A DNA stretch of 57,279 nucleotides from UMGS1781 sp045650705 (GTDB lineage: Bacteria; Bacillota; Clostridia; TANB77; CAG-508), in the NCBI GenBank assembly GCA_045650705.1, contig JAZRRK010000002.1, forward strand, positions 1-57,279, read 5' to 3'. Positions 27,956-38,250 of this stretch are shown piece by piece. The notes beneath the pieces were generated by a model. The model had not been told where the DNA came from and made no database searches. It saw nothing but the letters and a program-made list of their open reading frames with translations. Position numbers and translations under genes: made by a program. Every line of letters starts with the position of its first letter. Position 1 is the stretch's first letter.

Positions 27956-29749
27956 AAAGAAAATTACTAGAGTATTATATTTTTTGGGAATAATACCACT
28001 AATATGGTTAGCTCTTCTTCTAGCACCTAATCTATCAGGTGGATTAGTAGAAATAATAAAAAATGGAAGTGCAGCCTTAAATAATCCATTTAATATTGTA
28101 ATTGTAGAAAATAGTTTTAAAACTGTTTTTATTTTTTTACTAATTTATATATTAACTATAATGATTTATGAATCAACTCGAAAAAATTATAGAAGAAGAG
28201 AAGAGAATGGATCAGCAAAATGGGGCGATGTAAAAAAAATAAATAAAAAATATAAACAACCTAATAATTATAATAAAATATTAACTAAAAATGTTTCTAT
28301 TGGTTTAAAAGGAAAATTACACAGAAGAAATGTAAATGTTCTTGTAATTGGTGGTTCTGGGGCAGGTAAAACATTTAGTTATTGCAAACCAAATGTCATG
28401 CAATGTAATTGTTCTTATGTAATTTTAGATCCGAAAGGAGAAATTGTAAGAGATACAGGACACTTGCTTGAACAAAACGGATATGAAGTTAAGGTATTAG
28501 ATTTAATAAATATGGAGAAATCATATTGCTATAATCCTTTTGTATATTTAAAAACAGATAATGATGTGCAAAAACTTGTTACAAATTTGTTTAAATCTAC
28601 AACACCAAAAGGAAGTGCATCAAATGATCCGTTTTGGGATACTGCAGCAAGTATGCTATTATTAGCATTAATCTTTTACTTAATGTATGAAGCACCAGAA
28701 GAGGAACAAAATTTTGTAATGGTTATGGAATTGTTAAGAGCAGGAGAGGTAAAAGAAGATGATGACGACTATGTTAGTCCGTTAGATATGTTATTTAATA
28801 GGTTAGAAACTAGAAATCCTGAACATATTGCATTAAAGTATTATAGAGCATATCATTGTGGTGCTGCAAAAACTTTGCAATCTATACAAGTTACATTAGC
28901 ATCAAGATTAGAGAAATTTAATCTTGAAAGCGTTGCTCGATTAACCCAAGTAGATGAACTTAATTTAGAATCACTAGGAGAAAAAAAGGTAGCTTTATTT
29001 GCTATCATTCCAGATAATGATACATCATTTAACTTTTTGGTAAGCATATTATATACTCAATTATTTCAACAATTATTTTATTTGGCAGATTATAAGCATA
29101 ATGGTAGTTTACCAGTGCATGTTCATTTTGTAATGGACGAATTTGCAAATGTCAGTTTACCAGATGATTTTGATAAAATATTATCAGTTATGAGGTCTAG
29201 AGAGGTATCAGTATCAATAATTCTTCAAAATTTAGCACAATTAAAGGCATTATTCGAAAAACAATGGGAATCAATTGTAGGAAATTGCGATGAGTTTTTA
29301 TATTTACGGACGGTAACGAGCAATCAACACATAAATATGTTAGCGAACTACTTGGAAAAGAAACAATAGATACCAATACTTATGGAAGATCTTTTGGTTC
29401 TCATGGTAGTTATTCTACAAATGACCAAATTGCAGGAAGAGAACTTTTGACTCCAGATGAAGTTAGAATGTTAGATAATAATTATGCATTATTGTTTATT
29501 AGAGGAGAAAGACCAATTAGAGATTTGAAATTTAATTTAAAAGAACATTTTAATAGTTCAAATACACCAGTAGGAAATAAGTCAGTAAAACCATATAATC
29601 ATGGTGGAACAGAAAATAGTACTGGAACAATATCGTTTGATTTTGATAATATTCAAATTAGTGAAATTACTAATTTAGAAATAATTAATACTGATAAAGA
29701 ATTATTGTCAGACGAAGAAGTAGAAAATATATTAAGGGAGGATATTTAA
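27942..29749 (+). CDS. VirD4/TraG coupling ATPase interrupted by two consecutive CGGN +1 shifts
   Basis: GTG start at 27942. Two N-terminal membrane helices, Walker A VIGGSGAGKTFSY (about 132), Walker B VHFVMDEFANVSLPDDF (about 394). The frame runs to TTA at 29304-29306 and then meets CGGACGGT. Read as triplets it stops at TAG 29367. Read as two quadruplets, CGGA (29307-29310) and CGGT (29311-29314), the protein continues NEQSTHKYVSELLGKETID to TAA 29747. The expected family motif at this spot is L-G-G-N-E-Q, so each quadruplet stands for Gly. The corrected length is exactly 601 residues. The coupling protein is essential for conjugation, so if the element is mobile the shift must be decoded. 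Otherwise this is a pseudogene. Confidence 0.85.
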
Positions 29750-29768
29750 TTGCAAAAAATATCTTATT

Positions 29769-29811
29769 AGACCAGATATATAACAAAATGCTATATATCT
29801 GGTCTTTTTTT
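29769..29811 (+). terminator. Strong terminator after virD4
   Basis: Perfect 14-bp stem AGACCAGATATATA / TATATATCTGGTCT and seven T. Confidence 0.92.
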
Positions 29812-29856
29812 ATACCCTAAAACAAATGTTATGTAAATAAGAAAGGTGGAATTAAT

Positions 29857-30186
29857 ATGAAAAATTTAAAAAATAATAAAACTATAAAAAAATGGTTAAA
29901 AAGAATAGGAATAGTATTAGGATATGTTGTTGCATTAAATATAGCACAACAAATTCAATGTTTTGCTGCAGATGATCCATTATCTGTCGTAAATAACTTG
30001 TCTAGTTTTATATTTGGTTTAATTAGAGCAATAGGTATGATAATTTTAGGTTTTGGTGTAGTACAAGTTGGAATGAGTTTAAAATCTCATGATCCATCAC
30101 AAAGAGCTAATGGAATTATGACATTAGCAGGTGGTATTGTTATTACATTCGCAAAAGAAATTTTAGACTTAATAGTAGGTGGATAA
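29857..30186 (+). CDS. Maff2-family small membrane protein
   Basis: 109 residues. N-terminal signal-like helix (IGIVLGYVVALNIAQQIQCFAAD) and two more membrane segments (about 50-70 and 85-100). The LSSFIFGLIRAIGMIILGFG and RANGIMTLAGGIVITFAKEIL strings are those of the Maff2 family, a VirB2/pilin-like small protein of Gram-positive conjugation systems. RBS AAAGGTGG. Confidence 0.85.
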   Translation: MKNLKNNKTIKKWLKRIGIVLGYVVALNIAQQIQCFAADDPLSVVNNLSSFIFGLIRAIGMIILGFGVVQVGMSLKSHDPSQRANGIMTLAGGIVITFAKEILDLIVGG

Positions 30187-30208
30187 TTTTAAGATAGTTA
30201 AATACTTT

Positions 30209-30251
30209 TAGACAGGTTATTTGTTATCTATAACATTTTTGCCTGTCTAAA
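30209..30251 (+). terminator. Hairpin between the Maff2 and MT-A70 genes
   Basis: Stem TTAGACAGG / CCTGTCTAA without a proper T run. It may be an RNA-processing or attenuating hairpin rather than a full terminator. Confidence 0.4.
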
Positions 30252-30273
30252 TCAATTTTAGGAGGTGTAAAAC

Positions 30274-30840
30274 ATGAAAAAATATCAAATAATTTATGCA
30301 GATCCTCCCTGGAAATATAAAGTTTGGTCGAAGAAAGGAAATGGGAGGAGTGCAGAAAGCCATTATTCAACTATGAGTACAAATGAAATTATTAAATTAA
30401 AAGACTTTATCAATAATATTGCAGATGATAATTGTATTCTTTTTATATGGGTAACATATCCATGTTTGAAAGATGCATTACAAGTAATTGAAGAATGGGG
30501 ATTTACATATAAAACTTGTGGTTTTACATGGGTAAAAAGAAATCGTAAATCAAATTCATGGTTTTGGGGTATGGGTTATTGGACAAGAGCAAATTCTGAA
30601 CTATGTTTGATTGCTACGAAAGGAAATATAAAAAGAATTAGTAAAAGTGTACATCAAATAATTGATACACCAATTGAAAATCATAGTAAAAAACCAGATA
30701 TAGTTAGAGATAAGATAGTTGAACTTGTTGGAAATTTACCAAGAGTTGAACTATTTGCAAGGCAAAAAGTAAAAGATTGGGATTCGTGGGGAAATGAAAT
30801 AGAATCCGATATTCAAGAAAACGGAGGTGTTGCAGTATGA
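30274..30840 (+). CDS. MT-A70-family adenine methyltransferase
   Basis: 188 residues. The catalytic motif DPPW is at residues 11-14 (IIYADPPWKYKVW), and NSELCLIATKGN and KPDIVRDKIVELVGNLPRVELFAR are typical of the MT-A70 family. It probably methylates N6-adenine in DNA, protecting the element or marking it. It sits inside the type IV secretion operon and overlaps the next gene by 4 bases (ATGA), so it is coexpressed with transfer functions. Confidence 0.88.
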   Translation: MKKYQIIYADPPWKYKVWSKKGNGRSAESHYSTMSTNEIIKLKDFINNIADDNCILFIWVTYPCLKDALQVIEEWGFTYKTCGFTWVKRNRKSNSWFWGMGYWTRANSELCLIATKGNIKRISKSVHQIIDTPIENHSKKPDIVRDKIVELVGNLPRVELFARQKVKDWDSWGNEIESDIQENGGVAV

Positions 30841-31664
30841 ATTGGATAGTGGGAAATTTACAAAATGCATTAGATACTTGGAATGGAAAATTGTCTGAAA
30901 TTTATACTATTGTTACACAAAATCCCTCTGATTTTCATGGTGGTACTATATGGAATATCATTTTAAATATAAATGGTGCATTACAAGCAATAGGTTTTGC
31001 ATTGCTTGTTTTATTCTTTGTAGTTGGGGTTGTTAAAACTTGTACAAATTTTTCTGAAATAAAAAGACCAGAGCAAGCATTAAAATTATTCTTAAGATTT
31101 GCAATAGCAAAAGGTATTGTAACTTATGGACTAGATTTAATGCTTTCTATATTTAAGATAATACAAGGAATCGTAACAACAATAATGGCAAAAAGTAATT
31201 TCCAAGCAACAGGAATGAGTTTACCACAATCAATTATTGATGCAATTAATAATTGTGGTTTCTTTGAAAGTATTCCGTTATGGGCAGTTACATTATTAGG
31301 TGGGCTATTTGTTACAGTATTATCATTTATATTGATACTTACTGTATATGGTAGATTTTTTAAACTATATATGTACACAGCAATTTCTCCAATTCCTTTA
31401 TCAGCATTTGCAGGAGAATCAACACAAAATGTAGGAATTAGCTTTTTGAAAAGTTATATAGCAGTTTGTTTAGAAGGTGCAATAATTGTTTTAGCTTGTG
31501 TTATCTTTTCAGCATTTGTTACTACAACTCCAAGTGTAGATACTGGTGCAGCAACAGTAACAATGGTTTGGAAATATATTGGGGAACTTATATTTAACAT
31601 GTTAGTACTGGTTGGAACAATAAGACTTTCCGATAGAATTGTTAGAGAAATGATGGGAATATAG
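30837..31664 (+). CDS. VirB6-like integral membrane conjugation protein
   Basis: 275 residues with about six membrane helices. The pattern MNWIVGNLQNALDTWNGKL, RPEQALKLFLRFAIAKGIVTYGLDL and FFKLYMYTAISPIPLSAFAGE is characteristic of the CD0411/TrbL-like proteins of Tn1549-type elements. It forms part of the membrane channel. Translationally coupled to the methyltransferase upstream. Confidence 0.82.
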   Translation: MNWIVGNLQNALDTWNGKLSEIYTIVTQNPSDFHGGTIWNIILNINGALQAIGFALLVLFFVVGVVKTCTNFSEIKRPEQALKLFLRFAIAKGIVTYGLDLMLSIFKIIQGIVTTIMAKSNFQATGMSLPQSIIDAINNCGFFESIPLWAVTLLGGLFVTVLSFILILTVYGRFFKLYMYTAISPIPLSAFAGESTQNVGISFLKSYIAVCLEGAIIVLACVIFSAFVTTTPSVDTGAATVTMVWKYIGELIFNMLVLVGTIRLSDRIVREMMGI

Positions 31665-31673
31665 GAGGTATAT

Positions 31674-32570
31674 ATGCAAGAATATATTAATAATGAAGAA
31701 ATAATAAAAATGTCAAAAAACATTTTAAATACTGATAAATATAAAGATTTTTATATACAATATATCATTAAAAATCGTGACGAATATGAAAATACTTTTG
31801 TTTTAGCAACAAACGGAGATGAAATGATAGGTTTTAATCCATTTGATAATGAAATTGAGCAGATTCCAGACTGGGCATATAATTTCGATGACGACTTTTT
31901 TGAAGAACTTGAATGGAACAAAGAAATTATATATATGACAGATGATTTTCATTATGATTTATGGACTGATATTAATAAATTTTATCCAAATGAATTTGAA
32001 AATAAAGAGGGTGTCATTGAATATTTGAAATATTGTGAGAGAAATGGAATTACACAAGAAAGATTACAAAAAGTATGTACAGATGTACCATTGGAAAATG
32101 CATTAAATAAATTAAATAGAAATATAAGGAGAGATGATAGTATGGCAGAACATGAAATAAAATTTTATTCAGAAGAAGAAATTAAAGAAATTATTAATTC
32201 AAAAGAGGAATTATATTTTATTGATGATGGTATAGATGAGGCTATTATAAGATTAGAAGATATACCAGATGCTATTGTTGATATTAATAGAAATATAGGT
32301 ATAACAGATTTGAGTTTTTATAAAGTAGGAAATTTAATATATGAACCAGAATTAACAACAATGGGAGAATATTTAAATAAAATAAATCCATCTTTAAGAG
32401 AACAAATAATAGATAGATTAGTACTATTACAAACAGGAGAATGCGAAATAAAAGACTACAAGATGATAGACGAAGATTTATATCAAGAGATAAAAAATCA
32501 AATAGAAAAAGAAGAAAAATCTAATTATAAATCTTCAGAAAAGAAAAAGAAAAATAGGGAGGCGAGATAA
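31674..32570 (+). CDS. Acidic hypothetical ICE protein (two-part)
   Basis: 298 residues, strongly acidic. The first half (about 1-155) is rich in aromatic and acidic residues (FDDDFFEELEWNKEIIYM). The second half starts after an internal Met (about 157) with its own GGAG-like site, so it may be a fused or separately startable module. The size, acidity and position suggest an antirestriction-like DNA mimic, but I see no diagnostic motif and do not assign one. Ends one base before the PrgI gene. Confidence 0.6.
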   Translation: MQEYINNEEIIKMSKNILNTDKYKDFYIQYIIKNRDEYENTFVLATNGDEMIGFNPFDNEIEQIPDWAYNFDDDFFEELEWNKEIIYMTDDFHYDLWTDINKFYPNEFENKEGVIEYLKYCERNGITQERLQKVCTDVPLENALNKLNRNIRRDDSMAEHEIKFYSEEEIKEIINSKEELYFIDDGIDEAIIRLEDIPDAIVDINRNIGITDLSFYKVGNLIYEPELTTMGEYLNKINPSLREQIIDRLVLLQTGECEIKDYKMIDEDLYQEIKNQIEKEEKSNYKSSEKKKKNREAR

Positions 32571-32999
32571 ATGGAGGTTAAAATTAATAAAGATATTCGA
32601 GAATTTAGTGAAAGTATATTCTTTGGACTGTCATTACGACAGTTCATTTTTTCTATATTGGCTTGCATTGTTGCAGTAATTTTATATTTCGTACTAAAAC
32701 CATACTTTGGAATAGAAACACTTTCGTGGGTATGTATTTTAGGTGCTGCACCTTTTGCAATTTTTGGTTTTGTTAAATATAACGGAATGACAGCTGAAAA
32801 GTTTTTATTAGTTATGATTAGATCTGAATTTTTGTTACCTAAAAAACTGACATTTAAAGCACAAAATATATATTATGAAAATTTAAAACCTGTAATTGAT
32901 AGAAAAATGAAACAAGGATTACTAAAACCACAAAAAAGAGAAAAGAAAAAATACAAGAAAAACAAAAAAGGAGGGAAAGTTAATGAAAACATTAAGTAA
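32571..32999 (+). CDS. PrgI-family conjugation membrane protein
   Basis: 142 residues with two membrane helices (about 22-42 and 52-68) and a basic tail. The start MEVKINKDIREFSESIFFGLSLRQFIFS is the PrgI signature. PrgI-type proteins (VirB3-like) accompany VirB4. The 3' end overlaps virB4 by 17 bases. Confidence 0.85.
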   Translation: MEVKINKDIREFSESIFFGLSLRQFIFSILACIVAVILYFVLKPYFGIETLSWVCILGAAPFAIFGFVKYNGMTAEKFLLVMIRSEFLLPKKLTFKAQNIYYENLKPVIDRKMKQGLLKPQKREKKKYKKNKKGGKVNENIK

Positions 33000-35322
33000 T
33001 ATTTTCAAATTAGATAAAGAAAAGTTTAAAGTTCCTAAATGTGTTCAAGACATAATTCCAATAAAAGCATTATGGGAAGATGGTATATTTTTAGTTGGGA
33101 ATAACAAGTATTCAAAATCTTATAAATTTTTAGATATAAATTATGCAGTAGCAAGCAAAGAAGATAAAGAAGCAATGTTTTTAGACTATTCTTCATTATT
33201 AAATTCTCTTGATCCTGGAACTACTACAAAAATAACAATAAATAATAGAAGAATAAATAAATTGGATTTTGAAAAAACTATTTTGTTAGATTATGCTGAT
33301 GATGAACTAGATAAATATAGAAAAGAGTATAATCAAATGCTTGTAAATCAAGCAAAAAATGCAAATGAAATTGTCCAAGAAAAAATACTAACAATTTCAA
33401 TATATAAAAAGAATATAGATGATGCTAGAAGTTATTTTAGAAGAGCAGGTACGGAATTAATGAATCATTTTAATACATTGGGTTCAAAGTGTTTCGAATT
33501 AGATGCAAAGGAAAGATTAAGAATAGCACATGACTTTTATAGAACTGGAGATGAAACTTCTTTTCATTTCGATATACACGAATCAATGAGAAAAGGACAT
33601 AATTTTAAAGATTATATATGTCCAGATACAGTAGAATTAGAAAGAGATTATTTTAGGCTTGGGAATAGATATGGTAGAGTATTATTTTTAAAAGAATGTG
33701 CAACTTATATCAATGATGATATGGTAACTGAATTAACAGATTTAAATAAAAATATGATGTTATCTATTGATATTATACCAATACCTATGGACGAGGCAGT
33801 AAAAGAGGCAGAAAACAAAAGATTAGGTGTAGAAACTAATATTACTAACTGGCAACGAAAACAGAATGCAAACAATAATTTTAGTGCAATTATACCTTAT
33901 GATATGGAACAACAAAGAAATGAGTCAAAAGAATTTTTAGATGATTTAACATTAAGAGATCAAAGAATGTTTTCGGCAGTATTAACAATTGTAGTAACTG
34001 ATGAAACAAAAGAAAATTTGGAAAATGTAACAGAGTCTATAATACAAATTGCAAGTAGAAATCTTTGTCAGATGGGAATATTAAGATTTCAGCAATTAGA
34101 CGGACTTAATACAGTTTTACCATTTGGAGTAAGAAAAATTGATGCAATAAGAACTTTTACAACAGAAAGTTTAGCAGTATTTATGCCATTCAAAGTGCAA
34201 GAAATAAGGCACGAGAATGGTATTTTTTATGGTCAAAATGCTATAAGTAAGAATATGATTATTGCTGATAGAAAAAACCTTTTAAATGGAAATTCATTTA
34301 TTTTAGGTGTATCTGGAAGTGGTAAATCATTCGCAGGTAAACAAGAAATTTTTTCAATAAAATTAAGAGATCCTAATGCTGATATAATTATACTAGATCC
34401 AGAGAGAGAATACTCTCCGTTAGTAGATGCTCTAGGTGGGGAAGTAATACAAATATCAGCAACAAGTAACAACCATATTAATGCAATGGATATGAATTCT
34501 GAATATGGGGATGGTGCAAATCCTGTTATTTTAAAATCAGAATTTATTTTATCATTATGCGAACAACTTATTGGTACTGGAAATCTCGGTCCAAAACAAA
34601 AATCAATAATAGATAGGTGTACTGCTAATGTTTATAGAATTTTCCAACAAGGTAATTATCAAGGAATACCACCAACATTACAAGATTTTAGAGAAGAACT
34701 ATTAAAGCAACCAGAAGAAGAGGCAAAAGAAATAGCATTAGCAATAGAATTATTTACAAATGGTTCATTAAATACATTTGCATTAAACACTAATGTTAAT
34801 ACTTCTAATAGTTTAATTTGTTATGATATTTTGGATTTAGGAAAACAACTACTTCCAATAGGAATGTTAGTTGTACTAGATTCTATTTTAAATAGAATTA
34901 CTGCTAACAGAACAAAAGGTAAAAATACATATATCTTTATAGATGAAATATATTTATTATTTCAATATGAATATTCAGCTAATTTCTTATTTACTCTATG
35001 GAAAAGAGTAAGAAAATATGGTGCATTTTGTACAGGTATAACTCAAAATGTAGAAGATTTATTACAAAGTCATACTGCTAGAACAATGCTTGCAAATTCA
35101 GAATTTATTATAATGCTTAATCAAGCAAGTACAGATAGAATTGAACTTGCAAAACTACTAAATATTTCTGAACCACAAATGAGTTATATTACAAATGTTG
35201 GGGCAGGAGAAGGATTAATAAAAGTAGGTTCTCCTATTGTTCCATTTATAAATAAATTCCCTAAAAATACAAATCTATATAAGTTAATGACAACTAAACC
35301 TGGAGAAGGAATACATGAATAA
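32983..35322 (+). CDS. virB4: VirB4/TraE conjugation ATPase
   Basis: 779 residues. Walker A GVSGSGKSFAGKQ at about 442 and Walker B TYIFIDEIYLLF at about 650, with ANSEFIIMLNQASTDRIELAKLLN close to the C-terminus, as in VirB4 proteins of Gram-positive ICEs. It powers substrate transfer at the cytoplasmic face of the channel. Intact, with no CGG codon. Overlaps the sortase gene by 8 bases. Confidence 0.92.
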   Translation: MKTLSNIFKLDKEKFKVPKCVQDIIPIKALWEDGIFLVGNNKYSKSYKFLDINYAVASKEDKEAMFLDYSSLLNSLDPGTTTKITINNRRINKLDFEKTILLDYADDELDKYRKEYNQMLVNQAKNANEIVQEKILTISIYKKNIDDARSYFRRAGTELMNHFNTLGSKCFELDAKERLRIAHDFYRTGDETSFHFDIHESMRKGHNFKDYICPDTVELERDYFRLGNRYGRVLFLKECATYINDDMVTELTDLNKNMMLSIDIIPIPMDEAVKEAENKRLGVETNITNWQRKQNANNNFSAIIPYDMEQQRNESKEFLDDLTLRDQRMFSAVLTIVVTDETKENLENVTESIIQIASRNLCQMGILRFQQLDGLNTVLPFGVRKIDAIRTFTTESLAVFMPFKVQEIRHENGIFYGQNAISKNMIIADRKNLLNGNSFILGVSGSGKSFAGKQEIFSIKLRDPNADIIILDPEREYSPLVDALGGEVIQISATSNNHINAMDMNSEYGDGANPVILKSEFILSLCEQLIGTGNLGPKQKSIIDRCTANVYRIFQQGNYQGIPPTLQDFREELLKQPEEEAKEIALAIELFTNGSLNTFALNTNVNTSNSLICYDILDLGKQLLPIGMLVVLDSILNRITANRTKGKNTYIFIDEIYLLFQYEYSANFLFTLWKRVRKYGAFCTGITQNVEDLLQSHTARTMLANSEFIIMLNQASTDRIELAKLLNISEPQMSYITNVGAGEGLIKVGSPIVPFINKFPKNTNLYKLMTTKPGEGIHE

Positions 35323-36052
35323 AAAGTTATTAATTATATTATTGCTACTAATAGTAATTATTGCTATTAGTAGCTATTTTTTATTAAAAGAAATTAGTTC
35401 AAATCAAAATGAAATTAAAGTATTTGATGAAATTCAAAATATTGTTTATGAGGAATCAAAAGTGAATACAGAAGAAATAAAAGAAAATTTACAATTAAAG
35501 AACTTACTTAAAATAAATACTGATGTAGTTGCTTGGATTAATATCGATGGAACAAATATCGATTATCCAATTATGCAAAATAAAGAGTTTTATCTATACA
35601 GGAATATTTATAAGGAATATTCAAGTCATGGCACACCGTTTTTGGCAGATTATTGTGATATTGATAATAGTGATAATTTAATTATTTATGGTCATCACAT
35701 GAATGATAATACAATGTTTTCTCAACTTGAAAAATATAAGAAACATAAATTTTATAAAGAAAATAAGTATATAAAATTATATACATTTGAAAAAGATACA
35801 ACAAAAGAGGAAATTTATGAAATAGTTATAGTTTTGAAAACAATAGCTTATTCAAATAAAACTTTTAAATACTATAACTATAATAATTTTCAAGACGAAA
35901 AAGAGTTTAATTATTTTAGAGAAAAATGTAATAATTTGAAATTATATAATACAGATTCAGAAATTAATTATAAAGATAAATTAATAACATTATCTACTTG
36001 TGAGTATTCGCAGAAAAATGGAAGATTAGTTGTAATAGCAAAGAAAATATAA
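35315..36052 (+). CDS. Class B sortase
   Basis: 245 residues with an N-terminal membrane anchor (about 4-22). Catalytic His is in IYGHHMNDNTMFSQL (about 126), Cys in TLSTCEYSQKNGR (about 228) and Arg in the same segment. The sequence DVVAWINIDGTNIDYPIMQ is typical of SrtB. It lies in the transfer operon between VirB4 and the CHAP hydrolase. Its likely substrate in this element is the TPKTG-tailed adhesin at 9212, although SrtB enzymes usually prefer NPQTN-type signals, so the pairing is inference. Confidence 0.88.
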   Translation: MNKKLLIILLLLIVIIAISSYFLLKEISSNQNEIKVFDEIQNIVYEESKVNTEEIKENLQLKNLLKINTDVVAWINIDGTNIDYPIMQNKEFYLYRNIYKEYSSHGTPFLADYCDIDNSDNLIIYGHHMNDNTMFSQLEKYKKHKFYKENKYIKLYTFEKDTTKEEIYEIVIVLKTIAYSNKTFKYYNYNNFQDEKEFNYFREKCNNLKLYNTDSEINYKDKLITLSTCEYSQKNGRLVVIAKKI

Positions 36053-36073
36053 ATTGGTCTGGAGGTGGTATAT

Positions 36074-37237
36074 ATGCCAGAAATAAAAATAAAACCAAAA
36101 GAAACCATAAAACAATTAGATAAGAATGTCGTTCAATTACAGAAATTAAAAAGTAATTTAATTACAACAAAAGAGAGAATAGATGAATATACTATAAGCG
36201 AAAACAATAATACTGCAGAAGATTATGCTAGTAAAGTTATACAAAATGATATAAGTTATTTATCAAGAAAAGGCATTTCAAAATCAAATGAAATAGGAAA
36301 AAAATCATTAAAAGATACTCAACAAAATTTTATAAAAGGCAAAGAAAAAATAGAAATACTAAAATCAAGAATAAAAACTAGAAACACAACAGGAAAAATT
36401 AACAAAACAATTAAAACAGGAACAAAACAAAGTATTAAAACAACAAAGCAATCTTTCTCACTCGCAAAAAAAGGAATAAAAACAAGTGAAAAAGTAGCAA
36501 AAAACACTCAAAAACTTGCTAAAGAAAGTGTGAAATTATCACAAAGAGCAGTTAAAATATCAAAAATTGCAGTTAGAAATGCAATAAGAGGAGTAAAAGT
36601 TGCAATAAAAACTACCATTGCAACCATTAAAGCAATAATTGCTGCAACAAAAGCCTTGATTTCAGCAATAGCAGCAGGTGGTTGGATAGCAGTAGTAATT
36701 ATTCTCGTTATAGTTTTAATTGCAGGATTTATTGCTGTAATATTTAATAGCGAGGGAGATGAAAACTTTGATTATTCACAAATTCCTAATAGTGAAATTA
36801 TTCTAGTAGCAAAAGCACAATTAGGAAACGAGGGAGGAGATAAATTTTGGCAATGGTATGGATTTACTGAACATGTTCACTGGTGTGCTTGTTATGTTAG
36901 TTGGTGTGCTAATGAATGTGGTTATATAGATAAAGGAATTATACCTAAATTTTCAGGTTGTGTTAATGGTATTCAGTGGTTTAAAGATAAAAATTTATGG
37001 CAGGATAGAGGGGAAAGTTATTACCCTATTATAGGAGATATTATATTCTTTGACTGGTATGATGAAAATGGAAATCAAGATGGTGTTAGCGATCATGTTG
37101 GTATTGTTACGAGAACAGATATAAATAATAGAACAATTTACACAATAGAGGGAAATACAAGTAATAAATGTGCTGAAAGAATGTATTCGTTTGATGATGT
37201 ACAAGTTATGGGGTATGGCACACCTAGATATGAATAA
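36074..37237 (+). CDS. VirB1-like CHAP-domain cell-wall hydrolase
   Basis: 387 residues; ATG 36074 follows GGAGGTGG (an upstream GTG overlaps that site). A long K/T-rich coiled region (about 10-195) precedes a membrane helix (about 200-225, GGWIAVVIILVIVLIAGFIA). The C-terminal CHAP domain has Cys in HWCACYVSWC (about 273), His in SDHVGIVTR (about 341) and Asn in IEGN. The enzyme opens peptidoglycan for the conjugation channel. The last gene of the transfer operon; a strong terminator follows. Confidence 0.87.
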   Translation: MPEIKIKPKETIKQLDKNVVQLQKLKSNLITTKERIDEYTISENNNTAEDYASKVIQNDISYLSRKGISKSNEIGKKSLKDTQQNFIKGKEKIEILKSRIKTRNTTGKINKTIKTGTKQSIKTTKQSFSLAKKGIKTSEKVAKNTQKLAKESVKLSQRAVKISKIAVRNAIRGVKVAIKTTIATIKAIIAATKALISAIAAGGWIAVVIILVIVLIAGFIAVIFNSEGDENFDYSQIPNSEIILVAKAQLGNEGGDKFWQWYGFTEHVHWCACYVSWCANECGYIDKGIIPKFSGCVNGIQWFKDKNLWQDRGESYYPIIGDIIFFDWYDENGNQDGVSDHVGIVTRTDINNRTIYTIEGNTSNKCAERMYSFDDVQVMGYGTPRYE

Positions 37238-37283
37238 AAAAGTATGTATAATCAGAAATGGTTATACATACTTTTATTTTTTT
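37238..37283 (+). terminator. Terminator at end of transfer operon
   Basis: 11-bp stem AGTATGTATAA / TTATACATACT and a T-rich tail. Confidence 0.88.
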
Positions 37284-37354
37284 GTCTGAAAACCACTCTT
37301 TTTTTAAAAATATGATATAATATAAAGGAAAATAGTAATTTATGGAGGTAATTT

Positions 37355-37678
37355 ATGATAGGAATTTTCGTATTATTGTTAATAGCAATGGTTTTAGTTG
37401 TAAAGTTTTGTAAGAAAACATTAAAGTTAGTATTATCCATTATTATTATTTTAGCAACATTATATAGTGTTATAATATCTATTGATATAAACAGAGTAGA
37501 AAGCTTTAGAGAACCTATATTTAATATTGCTTGGTATGAAGAGACAGGATTAATTGAATATAAAGGAATAGGGTATAGAACTATTGTTAAATATGGTTAT
37601 ACTGCAAATAATGAAAAGAAAATAAGTAGCATAGAAATGTATATGTTTGATAAATGTATAGCAGGAGCAATTGAATAA
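37355..37678 (+). CDS. Small membrane protein, paralogue A
   Basis: 107 residues with two N-terminal hydrophobic segments (about 1-15 and 25-45), then an extracellular-looking domain with EPIFNIAWYEETGLIEYKGI-type sequence. It shares an E-P-x-F-x-I...I-x-Y-x-G-x-GY block with the protein encoded at 37703, so the two derive from one family. RBS GGAGG. Function unknown. Confidence 0.65.
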   Translation: MIGIFVLLLIAMVLVVKFCKKTLKLVLSIIIILATLYSVIISIDINRVESFREPIFNIAWYEETGLIEYKGIGYRTIVKYGYTANNEKKISSIEMYMFDKCIAGAIE

Positions 37679-37702
37679 GTGTAAGTAATGAGAGGTGTTT
37701 TT

Positions 37703-38239
37703 ATGAAAAAGAAATTTATAATTATCGTATTTATCATCATTTTACTACTTGCTGGATTAGTAACAAGTTATATAGACAGTGCTAGAGTTAGAAATGGAGT
37801 AGAGCCAAAGTTTGCAATAAAAATTGCTAGTTATGATGGTAACAAGATTACATATTGTGGATTAGGTTATAAAGTAATTAGGTATCCAGCAGTAAGCCCA
37901 AAGGAATCATTTAAAAGTAGTTTAGGAGTTAAATTCGGTAGTTGGTTTATGAAATATGAATTATCAAATTATGATATTCTTGATGTAGAATTACTTATGG
38001 ATGGGAAAACAGTAAAAGTGTCTAAAACAAGAGATATAGAATTTATAATAGGATTATTAGAAGATTCTAAATATATAAATGAAGTATGTGATGGTATAAA
38101 TAGTCACAAAATTGTGTTGGACAATGAAACATATTATATAAAAGAGGGATGTAAGGAAATACAAAAAGGAAGAAAACAAGCGAAGATAAGTGATGCTGAT
38201 TTTGAAAAACTTATGAAAATTATTCAAGATTATATGTAA
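37703..38239 (+). CDS. Small membrane-anchored protein, paralogue B
   Basis: 178 residues from ATG 37703 (RBS AGAGGTG; an in-frame ATG at 37688 overlaps this site). One N-terminal membrane helix, then EPKFAIKIASYDGNKITYCG, matching paralogue A, and a longer C-terminal domain ending DADFEKLMKIIQDYM. Probably a secreted-face lipoprotein-like protein of unknown role. The next gene follows after 11 bases. Confidence 0.65.
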   Translation: MKKKFIIIVFIIILLLAGLVTSYIDSARVRNGVEPKFAIKIASYDGNKITYCGLGYKVIRYPAVSPKESFKSSLGVKFGSWFMKYELSNYDILDVELLMDGKTVKVSKTRDIEFIIGLLEDSKYINEVCDGINSHKIVLDNETYYIKEGCKEIQKGRKQAKISDADFEKLMKIIQDYM

Positions 38240-38250
38240 GGAGATAGAAT

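Noticed and set aside
31674..32570. ArdA antirestriction protein
   Set aside because: Acidity and position fit, but none of the ArdA motifs could be recognised, so it is left as hypothetical.
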